DNA of 64,000 nucleotides from Rheinheimera sp. (lineage in GTDB: Bacteria > Pseudomonadota > Gammaproteobacteria > Enterobacterales > Alteromonadaceae): the NCBI GenBank assembly GCA_003543135.1, contig DPJG01000032.1, forward strand, positions 310,001 to 374,000, written 5' to 3'. Numbering within the stretch: the first letter of the stretch is position 1; every line of letters starts with the position of its first letter. The translations under genes and the position numbers were made by a program. A model generated the notes under the pieces. It was not told the origin of the DNA, made no database searches, and was given only the letters and a program-made list of their open reading frames with translations. Below, piece after piece: positions 51,961-59,799 of the stretch.

Positions 51961-52014
51961 GGCGTTAAAATCAGCGACAATTGGCCTATTTTTCAGTGAC
52001 TTCAGGAGCTTGAT

Positions 52015-52404
52015 GTGTTTGCGGTAGATTTTAAAGTGCGGGATTACGAATGTGATATGCAGGGTATTGTGAACAATGCCGTGTATTTTAATTATCTGGA
52101 ACATGCCCGCCATGAGTTTTTATTAAGCAAAGGCATTGATTTTGCGGCTCTTGCGCGCGATGGCATTAACCTGGTGGTGGTGCGCAGTGAAATGGATTAC
52201 AAAGGCTCATTAACAAGCGGTGATTTATTTGCAGTTACAGTGCAATATCAGCCAATTTCTAAAGTACGTTTTGGCTTTCGCCAGCAAGTGGTCAGAAGCC
52301 GCGATGGCGCTGTGCTGCTGGATGCGCTGGTGACAGGCACGGCATTAAATCAACGGGGCCGGCCTTTTGTGCCTGACGCACTGGCGCTGCTGGCCAACGA
52401 ATAA
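52015..52404 (+). CDS. Acyl-CoA thioesterase, 4HBT/YbgC-like
   Basis: A 129-residue hotdog-fold thioesterase. FKVRDYECDMQGIVNNAVYFNYLEHARHEFL (core quoted) carries the 4HBT active-site aspartate in YECDMQGIVNN, and the helix YFNYLEHAR is typical of the FadM/YbgC group. Substrates are probably short- or medium-chain acyl-CoA. Start GTG 52015 follows AGGAGC. It follows the methyltransferase after 54 bp, likely the same transcript. Confidence 0.88.
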   Translation: MFAVDFKVRDYECDMQGIVNNAVYFNYLEHARHEFLLSKGIDFAALARDGINLVVVRSEMDYKGSLTSGDLFAVTVQYQPISKVRFGFRQQVVRSRDGAVLLDALVTGTALNQRGRPFVPDALALLANE

Positions 52405-52455
52405 GCGCAGGCGCCCACCAGCTGCGGTTTCGCAAAAAACTGCAGCTTTGCTGCA

Positions 52456-53016
52456 TTAAGGTGCCTTCGGGTACAACCCTGGTTGCAAAAACGGGATCAA
52501 AGCCAGTATTAACGCCTGTTGATAAACACTGCTGCGGCTGAGTCTGTGGCCTGTTAACAGCGCAATGGCCCCACCGGCTTGTTTGATATTGTCGGTACCA
52601 AACAGCGCGTCCATCACATCACCAAGCTCCTGACCCTGTTGCAGCTGTTGCAAGGCTGCCGGTGGTAACATCAGACTGGCCGAGCGGGCTTTGCCCAAAA
52701 TGCCCTGATGTTCAATCAGCATCCAGGCAAAAGTAAATTCACCATCCAAACCCGCTTCAATGCTGACATAAAAGTCGGCCTGCACCTGTTGTTTCAGTGC
52801 GCTGATGCGGTTTTGTGCTCCCAGTAAAGTTTCTTCGCTGCTCATTGGCTGAGCAGCCACACCAGATGGCACGGCATAACCTTGCACTTCACAATGGATA
52901 TCGGGGAAAACTTCAGTAAAACAATGCTGTACAGCTTTGATCTTGGCTGGGTTGGCCGAGGCGACGGCAATAGTCCAGTGGTGAAAACCGGGTTCTGGTA
53001 ATAGTTGTGGTGACAT
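52456..53016 (-). CDS. yjjX: Inosine/xanthosine triphosphatase YjjX
   Basis: A 186-residue NTP pyrophosphatase that removes non-canonical inosine and xanthosine triphosphates. The family signature TIAVASANPAKIKAVQHCF, the SSEETLLGAQNR block and SIEAGLDGEF are clear, as are the C-terminal LFGTDNIKQAGGAIALLTGHRLSRSSVYQQAL (part quoted). Length is normal (170-190). ATG 53016. Converges with the thioesterase gene. Confidence 0.92.
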   Translation of the reverse strand: MSPQLLPEPGFHHWTIAVASANPAKIKAVQHCFTEVFPDIHCEVQGYAVPSGVAAQPMSSEETLLGAQNRISALKQQVQADFYVSIEAGLDGEFTFAWMLIEHQGILGKARSASLMLPPAALQQLQQGQELGDVMDALFGTDNIKQAGGAIALLTGHRLSRSSVYQQALILALIPFLQPGLYPKAP

Positions 53017-53106
53017 CAGGCAAAAACCTTAGACAAAAACTGCCGTTATCATACAGTGCCCCGCCACAGTATGCAGCAGACAGTTTTTGTTACCTTGTAT
53101 GCTGTA

Positions 53107-54411
53107 TCAACCGCAGGAACCCGACAGCTCAGAGATTGCACGCTGCACCTGCTCGTTACTTTGGCAAAACCCGACAAAAACCTCTGCAGTGTCATTGATC
53201 AGCATATTGCCCCGATCAGACTCGCGACTGGCCTGTTGCATGCTACCAAGAGCGTTTTGCGTTAAAGTCAGATTGGTTTTTACGACAGTTTCGATATCTA
53301 CTGTTGATTTACCGGTACTGGACGCCAGTTGCCGTACTTCATCGGCAACAACGGCAAAACCACGACCGTGTTCGCCGGCTCTGGCCGCTTCAATAGCTGC
53401 ATTTAATGCCAGCAGGTTAGTTTGTTCGGCAATATGGCGAATGGTGTTAACCATGGCATAAATCGCCTGTGACTGTGAAGCCAGTTGTTGCAGTAGTGCT
53501 GCGGCATGATTCACTTCTTTATTGACCAGGCCTGTACTTTGTACACTTTGTTGCAGCAACAGCTCACCCTGAGCAAAAAGTTCAGTGTTATGTTGCTGAA
53601 TTTGCAGCACTGTTTTTGTAGCCTGCTGTACGGCCTGGCGTTGGCGGATCAAAGCTGTAATATCACTGGCAAACTTTACGACTTTTACAACACGGCGTTC
53701 TTCATCAAAGACCGGGTTATAGCTGGCTTCCAACCAGATTGAGTCGCCGGCGGCATTTTTACGTTCAAACTGGCCGGATTTAAACTGCCCCTGTTGTAAC
53801 TCAAGCCAAAAATCCGGTTGTTGCTGATAAAAACCGTCAAAACAAAACACCCGGTGATGTTGACCGCAGATTTGTTCCAGGCGATACCCTACGGTGGTAA
53901 GAAAATTTTGATTGGCGTGCAGAATATGGCCGCAAGGGCTGAATTCGATAATGGCCTGTGATTTATGCAAAGCGGCAATAATGGCCTGTTGTTCTAACTG
54001 ATGCCGGGTTTTGGTGCTGACGTCGGCAGCAAACTTAACCACTTTCACTACTTTGCCATGTTGTAATACCGGAAAATATGTAGCTTCCAGCCAGATTTTC
54101 TGCCCTGATTTATGCAAGCGCATAAAAGTGTCAGCCTGACTGTGCCCCTGTGCTAACTGTTGCCAGAACAACTGGTAGTTTTTGCTCTGCTGATGTTCCT
54201 TGTCACAAAACATACTGTGATGACGGCCACAAATCTCATCCCAGCGATAACCGACAGTGTCCAGAAAAGCCCTGTTTGCGTGCAAAATGGTGCCATCGGG
54301 TAAAAATTCAATCACAGCAATATTGCGTTCGATAGAGCTGATGTAATGTTGCACCGACTGCAGATCGTGCTGGCTTTGTTGTAAGGCAACTTTGAGTTTT
54401 TGATTAAACAT
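53107..54411 (-). CDS. Soluble methyl-accepting chemoreceptor with two PAS domains (BdlA-like)
   Basis: A 434-residue protein with no membrane span. PAS 1 is at about residues 20-130 ([20 protein letters not shown]), PAS 2 at about 140-250 ([20 protein letters not shown]), and the MCP signalling domain follows with the tip [25 protein letters not shown] at 327-363. Two PAS plus MCP in about 420 residues is the layout of BdlA, the biofilm dispersal regulator; Aer-type redox sensing is an alternative. No methylation or CheW gene lies nearby. ATG 54411 follows GGGAAAGCCT. Confidence 0.88.
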   Translation of the reverse strand: MFNQKLKVALQQSQHDLQSVQHYISSIERNIAVIEFLPDGTILHANRAFLDTVGYRWDEICGRHHSMFCDKEHQQSKNYQLFWQQLAQGHSQADTFMRLHKSGQKIWLEATYFPVLQHGKVVKVVKFAADVSTKTRHQLEQQAIIAALHKSQAIIEFSPCGHILHANQNFLTTVGYRLEQICGQHHRVFCFDGFYQQQPDFWLELQQGQFKSGQFERKNAAGDSIWLEASYNPVFDEERRVVKVVKFASDITALIRQRQAVQQATKTVLQIQQHNTELFAQGELLLQQSVQSTGLVNKEVNHAAALLQQLASQSQAIYAMVNTIRHIAEQTNLLALNAAIEAARAGEHGRGFAVVADEVRQLASSTGKSTVDIETVVKTNLTLTQNALGSMQQASRESDRGNMLINDTAEVFVGFCQSNEQVQRAISELSGSCG

Positions 54412-54741
54412 AGGCTTTCCCTTGCTGCTAAATGTGTCTGAGCTGTGTTGATGCAATAACATGGGCAAGGGGAGCTGCAAGGAGAAAGTCAACAGGCGGT
54501 GACGGTATTGGTGAACCGTCATTGTGTCTGCTGCAACCTGGCAACCTTAGTTTATTCACCTTAGGCCCATAGCTTTGCGTGTTCAGCTTTTCAACTGACT
54601 TGCCGGTTTTGATTTTAACTATCTGCAGCAATTTGAACAGCGCTAACAGATCAGCTGTGTTGCACCATTGAGATAACAATTTGATTTGGTTCGATATGTG
54701 AAATGTACAAAATTGTGCAATGTAAAAAATTGTGGCATGGA

Positions 54742-54785
54742 CAAAAACTACAGTGATGCCCGTCAGCAGGTGCTGTAGTTAAAAA
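54742..54785 (-). terminator. Possible terminator of the YebC gene
   Basis: On the minus strand AACTACAG and CTGTAGTT pair across 19 bases and a T tail follows. Confidence 0.45.
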
Positions 54786-54860
54786 CATCTGCAGGCTCGG
54801 AAGGTGTTGCTGATGGCCGATGGATACAGCGGCACAGCAAAAAACAAGCAGCTATTTAGC

Positions 54861-54886
54861 ACAAAGGAGCTTTACAGCTCCTTTGT
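54861..54886. terminator. Perfect stem-loop after the YebC gene
   Basis: ACAAAGGAGCT and AGCTCCTTTGT pair around TTAC, 25 bp past the YebC stop. No U tract on the minus strand, so it may instead protect the transcript end. Confidence 0.55.
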
Positions 54887-54910
54887 GTGGGGGATTTAGC
54901 GGTGACTTAA

Positions 54911-55612
54911 TTAACCGCCTAAACCCACATACACTGTTTGTACGTCGTCATCGTTGTCGATGGCTTCGAGGAAAGCTTCTACTTCGGCGCGGGCGGCGTC
55001 ATCGAGGCTTACCGGGTTCTTCGGTTTATAAATCAGCTTGGCTGAGCTGACGCTAAAACCAAATTCCGGCAGGGCTTTTTGGACTAGGTCCAGATCGGTC
55101 GGTTCAGTGTAAAAAATCACACTGCCATCTTCATCCTGTTCAAAATCCTGGGCTCCGGCTTCAATAGCGGCAACTTCTACATCAGCGTCTTTGTTGTCGG
55201 CTGTGGCTTCAATAGCGCCTAAATAATCAAAGTCCCATGACACTGAACCTGAAGTGCCAAGCTGACCTTTACGGAACAAAATACGCATACTTTGGGCTGA
55301 ACGGTTTTTGTTGTCGGTTAAACATTCAACAATGACCGGCACCTGATGTGGGGCAAAACCTTCGTACACGACGTGCTCGTAGTTCACCGGGCCATCCAGT
55401 AAACCAGCACCTTTTTTTATGGCGCGTTCCAGCGTGTCTTTTGGCATTGAAGCTTTGCGGGCGGTTTCAATGGCTAAACGCAGTTTGGCGTTCATTGAAG
55501 GGTCGGCGCCGTTTTTTGCCGCCATCATAATTTCTTTGGCTAATTTGGTAAAAATACGGCCTTTGGCCGCTGCAGTATCCTGCTTATGTTTTGCTTTCCA
55601 TTGTGCGCCCAT
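54911..55612 (-). CDS. YebC/PmpR family protein
   Basis: A 233-residue protein of the YebC/TACO1 family, known as DNA-binding regulators and more recently as translation factors that help ribosomes through proline stretches. [21 protein letters not shown] is the N-terminal signature (a variant of the usual GHSKWANI), then [37 protein letters not shown] and VYTEPTDL-like blocks. The shorter, acidic C-terminus ([16 protein letters not shown]) is normal. ATG 55612 is chosen; the frame to 55933 has no support. Divergent from the b562-like gene. Confidence 0.9.
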   Translation of the reverse strand: MGAQWKAKHKQDTAAAKGRIFTKLAKEIMMAAKNGADPSMNAKLRLAIETARKASMPKDTLERAIKKGAGLLDGPVNYEHVVYEGFAPHQVPVIVECLTDNKNRSAQSMRILFRKGQLGTSGSVSWDFDYLGAIEATADNKDADVEVAAIEAGAQDFEQDEDGSVIFYTEPTDLDLVQKALPEFGFSVSSAKLIYKPKNPVSLDDAARAEVEAFLEAIDNDDDVQTVYVGLGG

Positions 55613-55760
55613 GGCTACAATCTCGCTCTGTGCTGTGTGATCAAAGAAAATGCCGTAGTCTAGCCAAAGGGCCTGACCGGCGCAACAGCCACAGTGGGTA
55701 CTGCAAGTGGATTTATGTTCTGTGCTAGAATGCCGGCTGTTTTTTTGACAAAGAGATGTT

Positions 55761-56231
55761 ATGAAGCTGCTGTCGTTATCCAGAGTTAAAAAATTCCCCC
55801 TATTGTTCTCTGTCTTCAGCCTGTGCTGTCTGAATCTGGCTTTGCATGCGCAGCCGCTGGAAGAGCAGGTAAGTGCAGCTGCCACTGCAACAGTTGAGGC
55901 CACTACAGATGTGGAGGCCACGATGAAAGCCATGGCGCTGTATTATAAAAAGGCGCTTGCTGCGGTTGATATTCCTCAAATGCAAAGTGAAATCAATGCT
56001 TTACAGCATGAAGTTGCCAGGGTGCAACAATATCAGTTTCCTGCAGAGAAACAGCCTTTATTCCAGCAAGGGCTCAGTGAAGTGCAGCAACAATTGACGT
56101 TGGTGCAACAGACGCTTACGGCGGGCGATCTGCCGGCGGCAAAACAGCAGCTGGCTAAAGTCGATAGCCTGAAAAAGCAATATCATAAAGAGCGCAGCCC
56201 AAGTTTCTGGCAATTGTTGTTTGGCGGCTAA
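55761..56231 (+). CDS. Cytochrome b562-like exported protein
   Basis: A 156-residue protein with a signal peptide (cut near HAQ, residue 31). It looks like a four-helix bundle. The axial ligands of b562 would be the methionine in [13 protein letters not shown] (residue about 55) and the histidine in [11 protein letters not shown] near the C-terminus. The Met/His placement matches E. coli CybC, but identity is low, so haem binding must be tested. ATG 55761 is 148 bp from the YebC start on the other strand. The frame ends QLLFGG. Confidence 0.72.
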   Translation: MKLLSLSRVKKFPLLFSVFSLCCLNLALHAQPLEEQVSAAATATVEATTDVEATMKAMALYYKKALAAVDIPQMQSEINALQHEVARVQQYQFPAEKQPLFQQGLSEVQQQLTLVQQTLTAGDLPAAKQQLAKVDSLKKQYHKERSPSFWQLLFGG

Positions 56232-56281
56232 CTTCTGATCAAGTTATAGGTTTTGAATACTAAAAAAGGGAGCAATCTGGA

Positions 56282-56653
56282 ATGAATGGCTACGTGATGG
56301 TTGCGCTGGCTGCTTTTGGGATTGGTTTAGTGACCGGCAAATTAATTTACCAGCAACCACCACAACTGGTGGCAGTGCCTGCTATTGGCGCTGTGCCGGA
56401 AGAGTATCTGGCACCTGTCAGCACAGGCGCTGCAGGTATTGCCGAGGGAAAAATGGCGCAAAACACTGGCGTCGAGCATGACTCTTTGTTTAGCGAAGCC
56501 GCCACAAACAGCAGTTTTTCCTGTGATGGCAGAACCATGTGCAGTCAGATGAATTCCAGGGAAGAAGCTGAATATTTTATTAAAAACTGCCCCAATACCA
56601 AGATGGATAGTGATTTTGACGGCATTCCCTGTGAAAGGGATAGCCGCTGGTAA
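56282..56653 (+). CDS. Excalibur domain membrane-anchored protein
   Basis: A 123-residue protein with one N-terminal anchor (about residues 5-21), a proline-alanine linker, and the Excalibur domain at about 80-120: CDGRTMCSQMNSREEAEYFIKNCPNTKMDSDFDGIPCE (quoted in parts, with four cysteines). DSDFDGIPCE is the calcium-binding loop. Such domains act outside the cytoplasm and often sit on nucleases or envelope proteins, here alone. ATG 56282 follows GGGAGCAATCTGG. Confidence 0.85.
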   Translation: MNGYVMVALAAFGIGLVTGKLIYQQPPQLVAVPAIGAVPEEYLAPVSTGAAGIAEGKMAQNTGVEHDSLFSEAATNSSFSCDGRTMCSQMNSREEAEYFIKNCPNTKMDSDFDGIPCERDSRW

Positions 56654-56769
56654 GCACTGCACCCTGCAGGTAGCAGGTTCAGTAAGCCAACCAATAAGCC
56701 AAAGTGACCTTTGTTGCCTGTGATGCCGCTGACGCCCATAGCGCCGTGAAGTCAGTCAGATCTGAAAAC

Positions 56770-56801
56770 AAAAACAGCAGCACATGGTGCTGCTGTTTTT
56801 T
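56770..56801. terminator. Bidirectional terminator
   Basis: AAAACAGCAGCA and TGCTGCTGTTTT pair around CATGG, with A and T tails, between converging genes. Confidence 0.9.
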
Positions 56802-56830
56802 ACAAGACGATGTGTTTAAAAACTCAGTTT

Positions 56831-57220
56831 TTAGTGCTGGTGATCACAGTCGTCATCACATTCGTGATCATCGGCAAAATCGTCGTCGCCGTCCTGATGT
56901 TGCATCACACCCCAGCCGTCGTTGTAACCGCCAAATTTTTTCGCAAATTTGTCCAGTTCGGCTTCTTTGGCGGTGATAGCGGCATGGTCCGGCACCATAT
57001 TCAGGCTGACAATCAGTTCCCATTGCTCCAAATCATTAAAATTCAGTTCAACTTCGCCACCTTCATCCAGTGCTGTTAACGCATTCAGTGCGGTTTCGGC
57101 TTTTTGTTTGTCCGGAAATACTAAATAAAAATCCAGCTCCAGGCTTTTGCTCAGATCCACACCGGCGTCAGCCAGTGCCTGTAGCATATCGCCGTTGCCA
57201 TCATCCGGGAATTGACTCAT
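56831..57220 (-). CDS. rraB: RNase E inhibitor RraB with metal-binding tail
   Basis: A 129-residue regulator that binds RNase E and slows RNA decay. LELDFYLVFPDKQKAETALNAL and ELIVSLNMVPDHAAITAKEAEL are the family blocks, and NDGWGVMQ closes the core. The tail DGDDDFADDHECDDDCDHQH is unusual: it is acidic and contains two cysteines and three histidines, so it could bind metal. ATG 57220. Confidence 0.88.
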   Translation of the reverse strand: MSQFPDDGNGDMLQALADAGVDLSKSLELDFYLVFPDKQKAETALNALTALDEGGEVELNFNDLEQWELIVSLNMVPDHAAITAKEAELDKFAKKFGGYNDGWGVMQHQDGDDDFADDHECDDDCDHQH

Positions 57221-57293
57221 TGGGCTCTCCGTGAAGCAATAGTAGGGGAAAATTCTGCGCGCTAGTTTAGCAAGTTTTTAAAATGTCCGGCAG

Positions 57294-57896
57294 CTAATTT
57301 CCTGCGCCAGCTTGCTGCGCTTTGTTGTATTGCACAACAAAAGCCTGCAGGTTTGGAAAAAACTGCAAAAACAACTGCTCAAATTGCGGCTGATGGGCCA
57401 TAACATCGGCAACAGCCCCGGAAAATTCGTTGGCAAATCGCAAACGACCGGCGATTCGATCCAGCGCCAGGCCAATACCGTCAAGTGAGGCATAACTGCC
57501 AAACCAGTCCTGTGGCACCAGATAACTGATGGTGGTTGCCATGCGCTCTGGCATCAAAGCTCTGTCCTGCCACAGCTGCTGATAAAGACGGCTTTTATAC
57601 ACTACAAAAGGTTCAGGGTGAAAAGCCGGCCAATGTTTGATTAAGTAGTGATCAAACAATAAATCCAGCGCCACTCCGGCAAAACGACGGCGTTTGGCGG
57701 CAAATAATAATTTGGCCTCACGCACTTCTTGTGCAGCGTCGGTAAAACGGTCAATGGCTCTGTGTTGCATCAGGCCTGCGGCAGTTGCGGGCGAAAGCGC
57801 AGTTAAATCAACACCACGGCAAAAATCTCCCAGTAAATTGCCAATCCGGGATTCGGTGTTGTTGTCAGCAAAATATAAATGCGCCAGATAGTTCAT
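57294..57896 (-). CDS. acpH: Acyl carrier protein phosphodiesterase
   Basis: A 200-residue HD-like hydrolase that removes 4'-phosphopantetheine from ACP. MNYLAHLYFADNN with the metal histidine, IGNLLGDFCRG, HRAIDRFTDA and LLFDHYLIKHW match AcpH. Length is normal (about 195). ATG 57896 gives exactly the family start. It is upstream of the PBP2 gene with a 42-bp gap. Confidence 0.92.
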   Translation of the reverse strand: MNYLAHLYFADNNTESRIGNLLGDFCRGVDLTALSPATAAGLMQHRAIDRFTDAAQEVREAKLLFAAKRRRFAGVALDLLFDHYLIKHWPAFHPEPFVVYKSRLYQQLWQDRALMPERMATTISYLVPQDWFGSYASLDGIGLALDRIAGRLRFANEFSGAVADVMAHQPQFEQLFLQFFPNLQAFVVQYNKAQQAGAGN

Positions 57897-57938
57897 CTTT
57901 GGCCCGCAACAAGATTGCTGTTGTTTGCGTTGATGCAG

Positions 57939-58700
57939 TTATTCCGGCACACAAGCTTTGATATAAGAACACTGATGTTTTTGGGCATAAGAAACAATCG
58001 CTTGTTGCATCTGAGTTTGATGGGGCGAACGCGCCGACAACACGTAAAAAGTATCAATGCTACTGAGTGCCTTACGCTCTAGGTTTTTCAGTATGCTGGC
58101 ATCTTTGGCTTGTGCATAAGCGCGAAACGGGCCGTCGTAAGTTAACAAATGCTGGCTGCGCTGATGCAAAAATAAGTCGCTGGCGCTGATAGCATCGGGT
58201 AAATCCACAGGAATAAAACCACGCTCAAGCAATTTGGCTCTTTGGCCCTGATAGTCAAAACCTCGGATCAGCGCAACTGAGTTATCTCTGGGCGCCTGAC
58301 CACGGTTTTTATGGCTGTACATCACCAGCTGCAACTCTGAGTAGGGGGGCGCCACAAACAAATGCTGCCCCTGCTGCGGAGCCAGTGCTTTGGTGCTTTT
58401 AATATTGATGCTTAAATCCAGCTCACCGCTATCCAGCAGCAGATACATCCGCGCCGGGGTGACACAGACAGCTTCTACTTCAATCTGCTGCATGGCAAAA
58501 ATGCGGCGGGTTAACTCAAAGCCTGGCCCACCACAACTTTGGCCATCGCTGCTGACAATAAAATCAGGCGGAAAATTATGCAGCCCCATTTTGATATGTA
58601 AAGGCGCTGACGCGGCACAGGGCAGTGCAGCAAAAAGCATGACCAGCAGCGCACAGCGCAATATGACAAAGACTGCTAATAAGGGGGTTCTGGCCTGCAT
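57939..58700 (-). CDS. Periplasmic substrate-binding protein, PBP2 type
   Basis: A 253-residue exported protein: signal peptide to about residue 31 (PCAASA). The fold begins HIKMGLHNFPPDFIVSSDGQSCGGPGFELTRRIF and continues with LDLSINIKSTKAL and MYSHKNRG. It lacks an adjacent permease or sensor, so its role is not clear. It resembles the gene at 49744 in general type only, not in detail. ATG 58700. Confidence 0.8.
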   Translation of the reverse strand: MQARTPLLAVFVILRCALLVMLFAALPCAASAPLHIKMGLHNFPPDFIVSSDGQSCGGPGFELTRRIFAMQQIEVEAVCVTPARMYLLLDSGELDLSINIKSTKALAPQQGQHLFVAPPYSELQLVMYSHKNRGQAPRDNSVALIRGFDYQGQRAKLLERGFIPVDLPDAISASDLFLHQRSQHLLTYDGPFRAYAQAKDASILKNLERKALSSIDTFYVLSARSPHQTQMQQAIVSYAQKHQCSYIKACVPE

Positions 58701-58754
58701 AACATCACCTGAAGTTACTTCTGGCTTTGAGTATGAAAAGCCTGATGCTGAGTT

Positions 58755-59615
58755 TCAAGCCTTTTCTGTGGGCCTGGCAAATAAGGTCTGGGCAATACCA
58801 CAGGCTAAAATAAGTACAACACCACTGACTTGCAGCAGGCTGAGGTTTTCCTGAAACAACAGCCAGCCGGCCAGGATCACGGCCGCCGGTTCAATATAAG
58901 CCAAAGTGCCATAGACCCGGGTTGGCAGATGCTGCAGCGCGGTCAGCGCCCACAAAATAGCTAAAAACCCCGGGAAAATGCCGGCCAATAATATCCAGGG
59001 TAGATCCGCGCTGGCTGGTAAGGCGGCGTCTTGCCAAAACGGCAACACACATAAAGCGCCGATGGCCAGCTGGTAAAAGGTGCGTTGGTACAAAGACTGC
59101 GCCGGGTCTGGTTTTCGGTTGAGCAGTAAAAAAGCGCTGTATGCCAATAACGACAACAAACCATACCCAAAACCGGGCAATTGTGCTGGTGTCAGCGCTA
59201 AATCCAGCTGAAATTGTTGCAGCATGGCAAAACCCAGCATGGCAAAAACAATACATAAACTACTGGCAAAATTGAGTTTTTCATGAAAAAGCCAGTGGGC
59301 GGCAAGACTGGTCAGCGGCGGGGCCAGGTACACCAGCATAATGGCGTTGGCCAGGCTGATAGTCTGGATAGCCTGTAAAAAACACAACATAAAACTGGCG
59401 AGCAACCCACCGTTGAGCCACACATGCCAATCAGGTTTGTGTTTGAGCACTCTGAGTTGCCCACGTGCCAACAGCAGCAGCGCCAGGCAAAAAGCCCCGA
59501 CAAAAAGCCGGTAGAAAGTGAGTTCAGCAGCGCCAAGGCCGGAATAACGCGCGATAATGCCACTGCTGGCCATACAAAGGGCGGACAACAGCGCCAGTAC
59601 TACATAAAAATTCAC
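58755..59615 (-). CDS. EamA/DMT family transporter
   Basis: A 286-residue drug/metabolite transporter with ten spans in two EamA repeats (about residues 3-135 and 150-280). IIARYSGLGAAELTFYRLFVGAFCL opens repeat 1, and LAYIEPAAVILAGWLLFQENLS ends repeat 2. It probably exports amino acids or other small metabolites. Length is normal. ATG 59615. Confidence 0.9.
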   Translation of the reverse strand: MNFYVVLALLSALCMASSGIIARYSGLGAAELTFYRLFVGAFCLALLLLARGQLRVLKHKPDWHVWLNGGLLASFMLCFLQAIQTISLANAIMLVYLAPPLTSLAAHWLFHEKLNFASSLCIVFAMLGFAMLQQFQLDLALTPAQLPGFGYGLLSLLAYSAFLLLNRKPDPAQSLYQRTFYQLAIGALCVLPFWQDAALPASADLPWILLAGIFPGFLAILWALTALQHLPTRVYGTLAYIEPAAVILAGWLLFQENLSLLQVSGVVLILACGIAQTLFARPTEKA

Positions 59616-59799
59616 ATCTGATCCTTAGCTGGCAGCCGGTTAACCTTGGCTGGGGCTGCTTTTTTAGTCTGGCCGGCAAAACTGTGATTTGCGGCAAATT
59701 TTTCAACAGATATAGCGGTTGCCTGCTGAGCGCTTAGTCGTTTAGTGCTTAGCGTTAAGTGTTTAACAGGCCTGCGGCAGCTGCAGCAGGCATTTGTTG

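Larger units (their letters stand above)
54412..54910. other. Intergenic region with hairpins
   Basis: 499 bp without a gene. It contains two hairpins downstream of the YebC gene on the minus strand and an AT-rich stretch (54670-54740) that should hold the chemoreceptor promoter. ATTGTG repeats there are short and irregular. The minus frame at 54428-54679 is not gene-like. Confidence 0.5.
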
